Below are positions 26,618 through 34,350 of a stretch of 64,000 nucleotides of DNA, piece by piece. The number at the start of each line of letters is the position of its first letter. The stretch's first letter is position 1. This DNA is from Methanoculleus chikugoensis (GTDB lineage: Archaea > Halobacteriota > Methanomicrobia > Methanomicrobiales > Methanoculleaceae), in contig NZ_AP019781.1 of NCBI RefSeq assembly GCF_019669965.1, positions 1,923,092 to 1,987,091 on the forward strand, in the 5' to 3' direction. Under the pieces are notes generated by a model. It was not told where the DNA came from and searched no databases. It saw nothing but the letters and a program-made list of their open reading frames with translations. A program made the translations under genes and the position numbers.

Positions 26618-27523
26618 ATGAAGATCGGCTACCCGTGCATCAACCGGAGCATCGGCTGCTCCTCCGGCCGCACGTTCCGGCTCTCCTCCTACTCCGGCGA
26701 ACGGCTGGAGGAGACCGTCCGGGAGAACCTCAGGTGTCTCGGAGAGATCCTCCGTTTCAACCGGAGAGCGTGCCTCCTCTTCTTCCGGATCGGCTCCGGC
26801 CTCGTGCCGTTCGCATCGCACCCGGTCTGCACCGCCGACTGGCAGGAGGCCTTCGCGGAGGGGTTTCGCGGTATCGGCCGGTTCATTCGCGAGCACGATA
26901 TGCGAGTCTCCATGCACCCCGACCAGTTCGTCGTCATCAACGCAAAAGACCCCGATATCGTCGGACGGAGCGTCGCGGAACTCCGCTACCACGCCGCCCT
27001 TCTCGACGCGATGCACCTCGACGAGACCGCGAAGATCCAGATCCACGTCGGCGGGGTCTACGGCGACCCGGAATCCGCCATGGAACGGTTCTGCACGGAG
27101 TATTCCCGGCTCGACGGGAGCATCCTCCGCCGGTTGGTCGTCGAGAACGACGACTCGCAGTACACCCTGGCCGACTGCCTCCGCATCCACGAGGAGACCG
27201 GTATCCCGGTGCTCTTCGACGTCTTCCACCACACTGTCAACCCCTCCGGCGCCGGGGTGGCCGAAGCGGTCGAACTCTCCGGCGCGACCTGGCGGCCCCG
27301 CGACGGCGTCCCGATGGTCGATTACAGTACCCCGATGCCCGGCGGACGGAAGGGGCGGCACGCGGAGAGCCTTGATGCTGCCGACTTCGAGCGGTTCCTC
27401 GCCGGGACCGCACCGGCCGACATGGACATCATGCTCGAGATCAAGGATAAGGAGAAGAGCGCTCTTGCCGCCGTCGGGATCGCCCGCCGGGACGGGCGGT
27501 TCCGCCTGCCGCGAGAGCGGTAG
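26618..27523 (+). CDS. uvsE: UV DNA damage endonuclease (UVDE/UvsE)
   Basis: The 301-aa protein is a full-length UVDE. Family motifs are KIGYPCINRSI at the start, FFRIGSGLVPFASHP, RVSMHPDQFVVINA, KIQIHVGGVYGD, LVVENDDSQYTLADCL, PVLFDVFHHTVNP and MLEIKDKEKSAL. These supply the metal-binding His/Glu/Asp set of its TIM barrel. It nicks 5' to UV photoproducts and other lesions. Short spacing suggests co-transcription with the upstream glycosylase gene. Confidence 0.93.
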   Translation: MKIGYPCINRSIGCSSGRTFRLSSYSGERLEETVRENLRCLGEILRFNRRACLLFFRIGSGLVPFASHPVCTADWQEAFAEGFRGIGRFIREHDMRVSMHPDQFVVINAKDPDIVGRSVAELRYHAALLDAMHLDETAKIQIHVGGVYGDPESAMERFCTEYSRLDGSILRRLVVENDDSQYTLADCLRIHEETGIPVLFDVFHHTVNPSGAGVAEAVELSGATWRPRDGVPMVDYSTPMPGGRKGRHAESLDAADFERFLAGTAPADMDIMLEIKDKEKSALAAVGIARRDGRFRLPRER

Positions 27524-27528
27524 CCCGG

Positions 27529-27954
27529 TCAGGGGGCGACGATCTCCAGCGTCGGCGGGACAAGCGCCGACGCTATCGCGTGGCAGATCCCGTTCGTGCA
27601 GAACGCATCTGCTTCAACGATAGGGACGCTGTTGACGGTGATCCCCCTATCGGACGACCGTATGACGAGATCCGTCCCGAGGGTCGACCGGACGGCGGCG
27701 ATGCTCCGGAGATCCTCCGAGGTCAACTGCCCCGGCACGACGTGGTAACTCACGATGAGGAGGAGTTTATCCGCATCCTGCCGGATCTCGTCCATCCGAT
27801 CCTTCGGAACCCTCGAAAACGCCTCGTCCGTCGGGACGAAGACCGTGAACGGCCCCCTCTCGCGGAGCATCGGTTCCATGCCGGCAATCCGGATCAGATC
27901 GAGAAACGTTCCAAGGCTCTCGGAATCCTCCAGGGTTTCGATGATACTCTTCAT
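27529..27954 (-). CDS. Single-domain cytoplasmic FAS1 protein 1
   Basis: The 141-aa protein is one FAS1 domain from end to end: MKSIIETLEDSESLGTFLDL, GPFTVFVPTDEAFSRVP, and FCTNGICHAIASALVPP. There is no signal peptide or membrane helix, unlike usual FAS1 proteins. It carries a Cys pair (CTNGIC) shared with the next gene. GGAGAG precedes the ATG by six bases. It converges with uvsE with a 5-bp gap. Confidence 0.88.
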   Translation of the reverse strand: MKSIIETLEDSESLGTFLDLIRIAGMEPMLRERGPFTVFVPTDEAFSRVPKDRMDEIRQDADKLLLIVSYHVVPGQLTSEDLRSIAAVRSTLGTDLVIRSSDRGITVNSVPIVEADAFCTNGICHAIASALVPPTLEIVAP

Positions 27955-27991
27955 GCTGCTCTCTCCACGCGCACCACTAACCGTACCGGAT

Positions 27992-27999
27992 TATTTATA
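27992..27999 (-). promoter_or_regulatory. TATA box of FAS1 gene 1
   Basis: TATAAATA on the minus strand, about 38-45 bases before the ATG at 27954. Confidence 0.6.
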
Positions 28000-28007
28000 C
28001 GTTCCGG

Positions 28008-28439
28008 CTACCCGCGTGCGGCGACCGTTCTTGCGACGGGCGGCAGGAGCAGTGCGGAGACCGCGTGGCAGATCCCGTTGGTGCACCACGCATCGGACTC
28101 CACGACCATTGCGCCGTTGACCAGCACCCCCTCCGGCACAACCGCCACGGTCAGGTCATCACCCTGGAGCGACCGGAGCGTCCCTATGCCGAGGAGATCG
28201 ATCATGGAGTGCACCCCGGGGACGATATGGTAGTTCAGGATAGCGCCGAGCCGGTCGGCGTTCCGGAGAATGGCCTCGAGTTCGGGCCGGGGGATCTCCC
28301 GGAAGACATCGTCGTCCGGGACAAAGAGCGTATACGGCCCTTCGCTCTCGAACCGCTCCTCCATACCGGCCGCCCGTACGAGGTCGAGAAAGACGTCGAA
28401 CGAACCCGAGTCACGCAGGGTCGCGAGAATATTTTTCAT
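28008..28439 (-). CDS. Single-domain cytoplasmic FAS1 protein 2
   Basis: The 143-aa protein is one FAS1 domain (MKNILATLRDSGSFDVFLDL; GPYTLFVPDDDVFREIP; WCTNGICHAVSALLLPP). It is the closest relative of protein 1 in the array and shares the CTNGIC pair, which suggests tandem duplication. No export signal is present. Its role is unknown; cytoplasmic FAS1 proteins are poorly studied. Confidence 0.88.
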   Translation of the reverse strand: MKNILATLRDSGSFDVFLDLVRAAGMEERFESEGPYTLFVPDDDVFREIPRPELEAILRNADRLGAILNYHIVPGVHSMIDLLGIGTLRSLQGDDLTVAVVPEGVLVNGAMVVESDAWCTNGICHAVSALLLPPVARTVAARG

Positions 28440-28476
28440 GCAAACCAGTTCCCGGCGGGAGTTGGAGGGGCACGAG

Positions 28477-28484
28477 TATATATA
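28477..28484 (-). promoter_or_regulatory. TATA box of FAS1 gene 2
   Basis: TATATATA on the minus strand about 38-45 bases before the ATG at 28439. Confidence 0.6.
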
Positions 28485-28553
28485 CCTACGGGCAATCTCG
28501 CACGGCTCGGAGAACCGGCCTCCTGCCGATCTGCGCCGCCGGAAAGGAGGAAC

Positions 28554-28982
28554 CTATCTCTTCACCCGCGCCTCGACCACGCGCGGCAGGAGCACCCTGT
28601 CGATGACGTGGTAGATGCCGTTCGTGCACTCGACGTCGGGCTGGATGACGGTGGCATCGTTCAACCGTATCGCGCCGGGAGGGCCGGTGATGTCCAGATG
28701 GTCGCCCTGCAGCGTCCTGATCGCCTCCATCCGTGAGAGATCGTGTATGGTGAGTTTGCCCTGGATCACATGGTACAGGATCATACCGGAAAGCCGCTCC
28801 CGATCGGTCGTGATGGAGTCCAGCACCTCCCGGGAGAAGCCGGAATACGCCTCATTTGTTGGGAACAACGCAGTATACTCTCCCTCTTCCCGGAGCGTCT
28901 CCGCCATCCCTCCGGCCTGCAGCATCGCAACGGAGGTGCTCAGCCGGCCGTCTTCCCGGGCCGTCTCAAAGATACTCTTCAT
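28554..28982 (-). CDS. Single-domain cytoplasmic FAS1 protein 3
   Basis: The 142-aa protein is one FAS1 domain (MKSIFETAREDGRLSTSVAM; GEYTALFPTNEAYSGFS; ECTNGIYHVIDRVLLPR). One cysteine of the pair seen in proteins 1 and 2 is replaced by Tyr. The start at 28982 is preferred to 29000: the TATA box at 29010-29019 places transcription start near 28988, and the start then matches the MK-I beginning of its paralogues. Confidence 0.87.
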   Translation of the reverse strand: MKSIFETAREDGRLSTSVAMLQAGGMAETLREEGEYTALFPTNEAYSGFSREVLDSITTDRERLSGMILYHVIQGKLTIHDLSRMEAIRTLQGDHLDITGPPGAIRLNDATVIQPDVECTNGIYHVIDRVLLPRVVEARVKR

Positions 28983-29009
28983 GGGTAGCCCCTGGATCAT
29001 TTGGCTAGA

Positions 29010-29019
29010 TATATAAAAT
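29010..29019 (-). promoter_or_regulatory. TATA box of FAS1 gene 3
   Basis: ATTTTATATA on the minus strand; the distance predicts a very short leader ahead of the ATG at 28982. Confidence 0.6.
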
Positions 29020-29098
29020 TACGGGCATGATAATGCCGGCCCGGGGAGAGGGTGCCGGATGAGAGGAGCGCCGTATCCTGCCGCTATCTTCTGCCGGG

Positions 29099-29108
29099 AA
29101 GAAAAAAA
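29099..29108 (-). terminator. T-run terminator after FAS1 gene 4
   Basis: A run of seven T on the minus strand about 36 bases after the stop of the gene at 29144-29590. Confidence 0.45.
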
Positions 29109-29143
29109 GGGTTTCCGGCCGGACGATGCTCTCCGGCCCAGGT

Positions 29144-29590
29144 TCAAACGTTCGTCGACAGGTAGGCCTGTTCGGCCTGCGCAAGCGTCGCAAAGGGGAC
29201 GCTGTCGAGGACATGGATGATGCCGTTCTCCGCCTCGAGGTCTCCCTCAAGCACGACGGCCTCGTCCACCTGCGTACCCCGATCGGTCTTCCTGACCATG
29301 ATGTTGTTTCCTTCGACGGTCTGCACGACGTTCCTTTTGAGGAGCGCCTCAAGCGTGCACTTGTGATTGCCGATCGTGAAGAAGTCGATCAGGTGCGAGA
29401 GCATCTGCTTGTCGTTTAAGATCATCGACCGGTTCGGCTCGGGGATCGCGTCCCATGCCGAGTCGACCGGGGCAAAGAACGTCATCGGCCCTTCGCCCTG
29501 CAGCGTCTTATCCTCGCCGAGGGTCCGGATAATCTCGGTCAGCCGGCCGAACCTGCCGTCGTTCTGCAATGTATCAAAGATCTTCGCCAT
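29144..29590 (-). CDS. Single-domain cytoplasmic FAS1 protein 4
   Basis: The 148-aa protein is a more diverged FAS1 domain (MAKIFDTLQNDGRFGRLTEI; GPMTFFAPVDSAWDAIP; AENGIIHVLDSVPFATL) with no cysteines at the usual place and no export signal. GGGAGGT stands eight bases before the ATG. With the previous three genes it forms a same-strand array, but each has its own TATA box, so they are likely transcribed separately. Confidence 0.87.
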   Translation of the reverse strand: MAKIFDTLQNDGRFGRLTEIIRTLGEDKTLQGEGPMTFFAPVDSAWDAIPEPNRSMILNDKQMLSHLIDFFTIGNHKCTLEALLKRNVVQTVEGNNIMVRKTDRGTQVDEAVVLEGDLEAENGIIHVLDSVPFATLAQAEQAYLSTNV

Positions 29591-29631
29591 AACCAGGTAC
29601 CTCCCTGTGGGGCGGTTCGTGGTATGTTCTC

Positions 29632-29639
29632 ATATATAG
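29632..29639 (-). promoter_or_regulatory. TATA box of FAS1 gene 4
   Basis: CTATATAT on the minus strand about 42-49 bases before the ATG at 29590. Confidence 0.55.
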
Positions 29640-29718
29640 GGATTATTATATGCCAAAAATTATGGAAAAGTGGCGAAGGGATACGCATCTCCCGGAAAGA
29701 ACGAACAGGGCCCGACTC

Positions 29719-30294
29719 TCACTCGCGGGTCAGGTCGGCGATATACCGCTCGAGGAGTTCGAGCGCTTCCCGTTCCCGGGCGCCGCCGCACTTCCGGGCG
29801 AGGGCGCTGTGGTGCTCGATCAGCCGCCCGAGCCACGGGTCGCGGCTCTTAACGTAGCGGGTGGCATGAACCGTAGCCTCCACGATGCTCGCAAACCCGC
29901 GGTTCACCGGGTGCAGCCGGGGACCGAGCACCTCCTCTTTCAAGGGGCTGAGCCGCACGACGATCGACTCGTCGCCCGACCGCTCCACGTCGGCGGCAAA
30001 CGCGGCCCAGGCCTCCGCGTCGCGGAGGCGGCAGACGGCCGTCCCGTCGATATCTTCGGAGACGAATGCATCCATTGGAAGGTCGTCGAACGCAGTCCGG
30101 ACGTAGATCACCGGATCGAAGACGAAGTTCGCCACCACCCATCGGTCCCGGACGATGTTTCTCGCAGTGTGGCTGCCGCGGAAGAGGACCATGTGCAGGG
30201 AGCCGTTCCGGTTGATGATCCCCATGGGAGCGGCGTTGTGGTCGGTGGTCGCGATCACCTCGCTGATCCCCTCGGTCAGCAGTCCCACTGCCAT
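29719..30294 (-). CDS. DUF447 family flavin-binding-like protein
   Basis: The 191-aa protein resembles the DUF447 family of methanogens, a split-barrel fold related to flavin reductases (EVIATTDHNAAPMGIINRNG; RNIVRDRWVVANFVFDPVI). ATG at 30294 has GGAGGG directly upstream and overlaps the CitG-like gene by 19 bp; the long open frame above it is the shadow of that gene. It is the last gene of a tight leftward unit with CitG-like, marker 9 and a nuclease-like gene. Function is unknown, perhaps in a methanogen-specific cofactor pathway. Confidence 0.8.
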   Translation of the reverse strand: MAVGLLTEGISEVIATTDHNAAPMGIINRNGSLHMVLFRGSHTARNIVRDRWVVANFVFDPVIYVRTAFDDLPMDAFVSEDIDGTAVCRLRDAEAWAAFAADVERSGDESIVVRLSPLKEEVLGPRLHPVNRGFASIVEATVHATRYVKSRDPWLGRLIEHHSALARKCGGAREREALELLERYIADLTRE

Positions 30295-31082
30295 CCCTCC
30301 CCGAGCGCCACGTATATCCCGGCGATGGTGATGTCGGCGATCGAGCCCGGATTGACCCCGCCGGCGACGCACTCGGCATCGAAGGCGGCAAGGTCCCGCC
30401 TCCCGTCGAGCACCTCGGCCGCACACCGCACCGTCCTCTCCGCCACGGCCTCCCCGTGCTTCTTCGCGATGAAGGTGTCCGGCTCTGTGGCAAGGAGATC
30501 GAGGAACGCCGCGACGACCGACGCCCTGCCGCACCCGTGCGCGTGAAGCAGGTCGGCGCACCGGCGGGTCAGGGCGAACCCGTTCGTCCATTCCCGTGCG
30601 ACCATGTCCCGGGGCGCCGAGTAGGCCATGACGTCGGCAAGCGTCATCCCCCGCTCCCGGATGGCGGCGACCGAGGCCGGATCGTTCACGTCCAGATCGT
30701 CGCTCTCCGCCATCCGGACGCTCGTGAGGCCGAACGCCGCGTAGAACTCGACCGCGTCCTCGACGCCGGTTGCGGCGACGACTCTCTGCGCCCCGTCGAT
30801 ATCTCCCCCGAGGACGAGGGGGATGAGGAGGATGAACGCTCCGAAATGGGTATTCCCCCCGGAATGCCCGTTCGTGCGCATGACCGCCTCCCGGATGAGG
30901 CTCCCGACCCGGCCGCCGGTCTTCTCGGCTTTATCGAAGACCGGGCGGGCGAGGATCGTCGAAGCGAGGAAGTGCTCGAGACGGGTATCCGAGTAGTCGT
31001 GGCACCGGTCCACGTTCCCGGGTTTCGGGTAGGCGGAGACCTCGAGCATCATCGCCATCTGCGCACGTTCAGCTCGATTCAT
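30276..31082 (-). CDS. Triphosphoribosyl-dephospho-CoA synthase (CitG/MdcB)-like protein
   Basis: The 268-aa protein has the CitG family motifs EVSAYPKPGNVDRCHDY (phosphate/ATP binding), NGHSGGNTHFGAFILLIPL and HGEAVAER. Bacterial CitG makes the prosthetic-group precursor of citrate lyase from ATP and dephospho-CoA. Methanogens have no citrate lyase, so the archaeal family is thought to do a related ribosyl or phosphoribosyl transfer in another pathway; this is inference. ATG at 31082 is used (ATG 31100 is possible). It overlaps both neighbours. Confidence 0.85.
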   Translation of the reverse strand: MNRAERAQMAMMLEVSAYPKPGNVDRCHDYSDTRLEHFLASTILARPVFDKAEKTGGRVGSLIREAVMRTNGHSGGNTHFGAFILLIPLVLGGDIDGAQRVVAATGVEDAVEFYAAFGLTSVRMAESDDLDVNDPASVAAIRERGMTLADVMAYSAPRDMVAREWTNGFALTRRCADLLHAHGCGRASVVAAFLDLLATEPDTFIAKKHGEAVAERTVRCAAEVLDGRRDLAAFDAECVAGGVNPGSIADITIAGIYVALGEGWQWDC

Positions 31083-32208
31083 CGGCGGATTCTTCTTCAT
31101 CGAATATCCTGTGCATGATCTTCTCGGCGAGGTGGTGCTTGCACCGCATGTACTCCCGCGCAGAGAGGCCTTTCTTCTCAAGCGTCATGTTGCGGAACAT
31201 GCAGGGAGAACTGATCTTGCAGCACCAGGCGAGGCTCCCGAAACAGGTGCTCTTCCCGTCTTCGATCGGGGTCTCCTTCACCGCCTCCTGCTTGAACTTC
31301 AGGTAGTCGTCGCGGGAGAGCCCGATCCTCTCGAGGGCCGGGAGGAGCGGACAGGCCTTCACCGGCATGCAGCAGAAGGCAAGCGCCCTGATATCGCCGC
31401 CGCGGCAGAGCTGTTTCGGGGCGTTGTACCAGCCGCCCTCCTCGGCCGACCGGGCGATGGCGGCATCGAGGCCGGCAAGCGTCCAGGGGTCGGACTTCCG
31501 GGCGAGCGAGACGAGGTCGGCCCCGTGGGAGAAGGCGTCCATCGCTTTATCGAAGGTGGTGATGGAGTTGTTCGCGATCAGCGTCAGGGGAGAGGCGTTG
31601 CGGATCTGGCGGACTTTGTTGTGCCCGAAGTCCATCAGGTCGACGTGAAGGATATCCGCTCCCGCCTTCCAGACGGTCCGGGCGAGAGCTGCGTCGTCCG
31701 CAGCAATACCGGCCCGGATCTTCACCGAGACGGTCACGTCTTCGGCTTTCAGCGCCCGGACGATCTCGACGAGCTTCGCCGGGTGCCGGAGGAGATACTC
31801 GCCGCAACCGATCTTTAGCATCGCCGGCTGCCTGCAGTGGGCGTCGATCTCGTAGACCACTGCGTCCTCGAACGCCCGGGCGACCCCGGCGAAGGAAGCG
31901 GGCGTGCTCCCGCGGAGGTTGAGGCCCGTAACGACGTCGCTCTGTTTCAGGGCGTCGATCTCACGGCCCAGCGCTTCGAGAGGGTCGTCGTACAAGAACT
32001 CTTTGCGCCCCTCCCCGGCCATCCGCCGGCTTGCCTCGAGGGTAGGGGCGTCGATGGAGTAGCCACCGATGAACGCCGCCCCGACGTGATCGGCCCGCTC
32101 AAGAACGTATGCCGCATCCACGATCCCGGCCATGGATGCTATCGCCACCGGTGTTTTCACGATCCGATCGTTTATGAGAAGTTCAAAACGATCATATGCT
32201 TCCATCAT
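31069..32208 (-). CDS. Methanogenesis marker protein 9
   Basis: The 379-aa protein has a flavin-type TIM barrel like dihydrouridine synthase or dihydroorotate dehydrogenase (VTGLNLRGSTP; VSVKIRAGI; DILHVDLMDFGHNKVRQIRN; LIANNSITTFDKAMDAFSHG). A C-terminal cysteine-rich region follows (FCCMPVKACPL; CFGSLAWCCKISSPCMFRN), probably an iron-sulfur site. This fits the methanogenesis marker 9 family, found in methanogens and without proven function. Its first ATG overlaps the stop of the upstream nuclease-like gene as ATGA, indicating coupled translation. Confidence 0.82.
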   Translation of the reverse strand: MMEAYDRFELLINDRIVKTPVAIASMAGIVDAAYVLERADHVGAAFIGGYSIDAPTLEASRRMAGEGRKEFLYDDPLEALGREIDALKQSDVVTGLNLRGSTPASFAGVARAFEDAVVYEIDAHCRQPAMLKIGCGEYLLRHPAKLVEIVRALKAEDVTVSVKIRAGIAADDAALARTVWKAGADILHVDLMDFGHNKVRQIRNASPLTLIANNSITTFDKAMDAFSHGADLVSLARKSDPWTLAGLDAAIARSAEEGGWYNAPKQLCRGGDIRALAFCCMPVKACPLLPALERIGLSRDDYLKFKQEAVKETPIEDGKSTCFGSLAWCCKISSPCMFRNMTLEKKGLSAREYMRCKHHLAEKIMHRIFDEEESADESS

Positions 32209-32702
32209 ACTTCTCCATCAGTTGGCGGTGAGAGAGGATATTGATTTGTATCGAGTCCCGGCAGGTCGTACTCCTCACCGGATCGGTCGAGCGCACAACA
32301 GAGCCGGAAATCGTCCAGCGAGATACCCGGGACGTTCCCGTAGTAGCCGAGCACCGTGTCCCAGGGCATGAGGTACGCCTCCTTCGCCCTCCCCGCACCG
32401 AACCGGAACTCCACGGCAAGGAACCCCCGGCGGCCGGTCTTTCTGATGAACTCGGAGATTGCATCGATCTGGTGGACGTTGTTCTTGTCGAAGTGAAAGT
32501 GCTGGGAGAAGTAGATCTTCTTGCCCGATATCGACTTGCACTCGATGGCCAGGTAGTAGCGGGGGTCGAGGGAGTCCACGAGGACGTCGACGTACTGGGT
32601 ATTGAATTTGCTCTGCTTGAGCCGGTAGGCGAACCCGTGGATCTGCCGATGCGTGAAGAATCGGTTGATGCAGTGGGTGATCTCCCGTTCGAAGTTTGCC
32701 AT
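32205..32702 (-). CDS. PD-(D/E)XK nuclease-like protein (Holliday-junction-resolvase-like)
   Basis: The 165-aa protein has a PD-(D/E)XK-like core: YVDVLVDSLDPRYYLAIECK gives Asp, then Glu-x-Lys, followed by KKIYFSQHFHFDKNNVHQID and GFLAVEFRFG. The order resembles archaeal Hjc or RecU resolvases. ATG at 32702 starts FEREI, typical for this fold; a TTG 33 bases upstream is less likely. It is the first gene of the leftward unit and is coupled to marker 9 by a 4-base overlap, an unexpected partner for cofactor genes. Confidence 0.7.
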   Translation of the reverse strand: MANFEREITHCINRFFTHRQIHGFAYRLKQSKFNTQYVDVLVDSLDPRYYLAIECKSISGKKIYFSQHFHFDKNNVHQIDAISEFIRKTGRRGFLAVEFRFGAGRAKEAYLMPWDTVLGYYGNVPGISLDDFRLCCALDRSGEEYDLPGLDTNQYPLSPPTDGEV

Positions 32703-32777
32703 CAGATAGATCTTGAACCCGGGCCTTAAAAACAATCGGTAATTATTTTAACATCGTATCGTATTACCTTGTAATAT
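32703..32777. promoter_or_regulatory. Short divergent promoter region of the cofactor genes
   Basis: Seventy-five AT-rich bases separate the leftward nuclease/marker 9 unit from the rightward F430 genes. It must hold both promoters (TTAAAATAAT-like sequence on the minus strand; T/A-rich stretch on the plus strand), so the two units may be regulated together. Confidence 0.5.
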
Positions 32778-33185
32778 ATGACTATGAAAGGCATGTTACT
32801 GGTCGGACACGGGAGCAAGCTCCCCTACAATAAGGAACTCATCGAGACCACCGCAAAACTCATCGCCGAGAAGACGAACGATTACATCGTCAAACCCGGA
32901 TTCATGAGCCTCAACACCCCGACGGTGGAGGAGCAACTCGAGGCGTTCCGGAGCGAAAAGATCGAGATGCTGGTCGTCGTCCCGCTGTTTCTTGCAAAGG
33001 GCGTCCACATCAACCAGGACATCCCCGAGATCCTCGGCCTCCCGAAAGGAGAGCGGCGCGGCACGTTCCAGCTGAACGGGAAGGCGGTGCCGCTCGTCTA
33101 CGCGAACCCGATCGGCAGCGACCCGCTCCTTGCCGAACTGATGCTGAAGAATGCGTCCGACGCGATCGCCGAACTGAAATCCTGA
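32778..33185 (+). CDS. cfbA: Sirohydrochlorin nickelochelatase CfbA
   Basis: The 135-aa protein is a short-form CbiX chelatase: LLVGHGSKLPYN carries the first metal-binding His, and VVPLFLAKGVHINQDIP the second. In methanogens this protein inserts Ni into sirohydrochlorin as the first committed step of coenzyme F430 synthesis. Its place directly ahead of cfbE, cfbD and cfbB supports that role over cobalt chelation. An internal ATG two codons downstream is also possible. Confidence 0.93.
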   Translation: MTMKGMLLVGHGSKLPYNKELIETTAKLIAEKTNDYIVKPGFMSLNTPTVEEQLEAFRSEKIEMLVVVPLFLAKGVHINQDIPEILGLPKGERRGTFQLNGKAVPLVYANPIGSDPLLAELMLKNASDAIAELKS

Positions 33186-33190
33186 ACGAT

Positions 33191-34348
33191 ATGCGAATCC
33201 TGGTGCTGGATACCATCCACGGCGGGGCGGAACTCGCCGGAGCACTCCGTGGTGCCGGCCACCAGGTGGACGAGGTGGACGTCTACCGGGGGCAGGCCGG
33301 CATCCCCATCGAGGAGGCGCTCGGCCGGACCTACGATCTCGTCACCGCACCGGTCCACCTCGATCCCGATCACCCGCTTCTGCGACGCCACGGCCCCGCA
33401 GTCTCGCATCACGAGATGGTGAAGCGGGTTCTCGACGGCGGCCGGCTCCCGCACCCCTTCATCGAGATCACCGGGGCGCGGGGGAAGACCACGACCGCCC
33501 ACGCCCTCGCGGCGCTCCTGCCGGGGCCCGGCGTCCTGCACACCTCGACCGGGACCTACCGCTACCCGGAGCGGGAGCTGCTCTGGAAGAAGAGCATCAC
33601 GCCCGCTTCCCTGATCCCGGCGGTGCGCGAGGCGGAACGGATCGGCGGCTGGCTGGTCGCCGAGGAGTCGCTCGGGGTCGCCGCCGCCGGGGACGTGGCG
33701 GTGCTGACCTCGGCCGAGGACTACCCGGTCGCGGCGGGGAAGAAGAGCGCGATCGCGGAGAAGTGCCGGCTGCTCTCCCGGGCGCGTACGGTCGTGCTCC
33801 CGCCGGGAATCGATCTGCCGGGGACGGTCGCGGCCGACAGCATGGTATCCTTCGAGGGGCGGACCTGCCGCTATGCCGGGAACGGGATTGCCGGGTCGTT
33901 TGAGAACCCGCTCTCTACCCTTCCGGGCTACCGGACGCCGCTCGCGCTCGCGGCCGCGACCGCCTGCGTGCTCGGGGTCGACCCCGCCCCTCTCGGGCGG
34001 TTCGCCGCCCTGCCCGGCCGGATGGCGGCCCGGCGGGAGGGGGAGATCCTGATCGTCGACAACGCAAACAGCGGGACGAACATGATGACCACCATTGAAG
34101 CCGCCCGCTACGCGAGGGAACTCTCCGGCGGCGCACCGCTGACCCTCGTCATCGGCGAGGAGGCACGGGCGATCTGCGAGGGGTTCTCCAGGAACGAGAT
34201 CCTGCGGACGGTGTCGACCGTCGCTCCTGCGGAGACGGTCTACGTCGGGGAGGGGCACCCGGCGGCGACGCTTGAGGAGGGGCTCGACGCCGCCCGAACG
34301 CTCACCCCGGCGGGCGCGATCGTCCTCGCGGTAAAGACGTGGAGATAA
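33191..34348 (+). CDS. cfbE: Coenzyme F430 synthetase CfbE (Mur ligase-like)
   Basis: The 385-aa protein is Mur-ligase-like with the P-loop TGARGKTT at about 94-101 and LIVDNANSGTNMMT in the C-terminal domain. CfbE uses ATP to close the ring and give F430 from 15,17(3)-seco-F430-17(3)-acid. It begins five bases after cfbA and ends two bases before the cfbD start. The product is the prosthetic group of methyl-coenzyme M reductase. Confidence 0.92.
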   Translation: MRILVLDTIHGGAELAGALRGAGHQVDEVDVYRGQAGIPIEEALGRTYDLVTAPVHLDPDHPLLRRHGPAVSHHEMVKRVLDGGRLPHPFIEITGARGKTTTAHALAALLPGPGVLHTSTGTYRYPERELLWKKSITPASLIPAVREAERIGGWLVAEESLGVAAAGDVAVLTSAEDYPVAAGKKSAIAEKCRLLSRARTVVLPPGIDLPGTVAADSMVSFEGRTCRYAGNGIAGSFENPLSTLPGYRTPLALAAATACVLGVDPAPLGRFAALPGRMAARREGEILIVDNANSGTNMMTTIEAARYARELSGGAPLTLVIGEEARAICEGFSRNEILRTVSTVAPAETVYVGEGHPAATLEEGLDAARTLTPAGAIVLAVKTWR

Positions 34349-34350
34349 GT

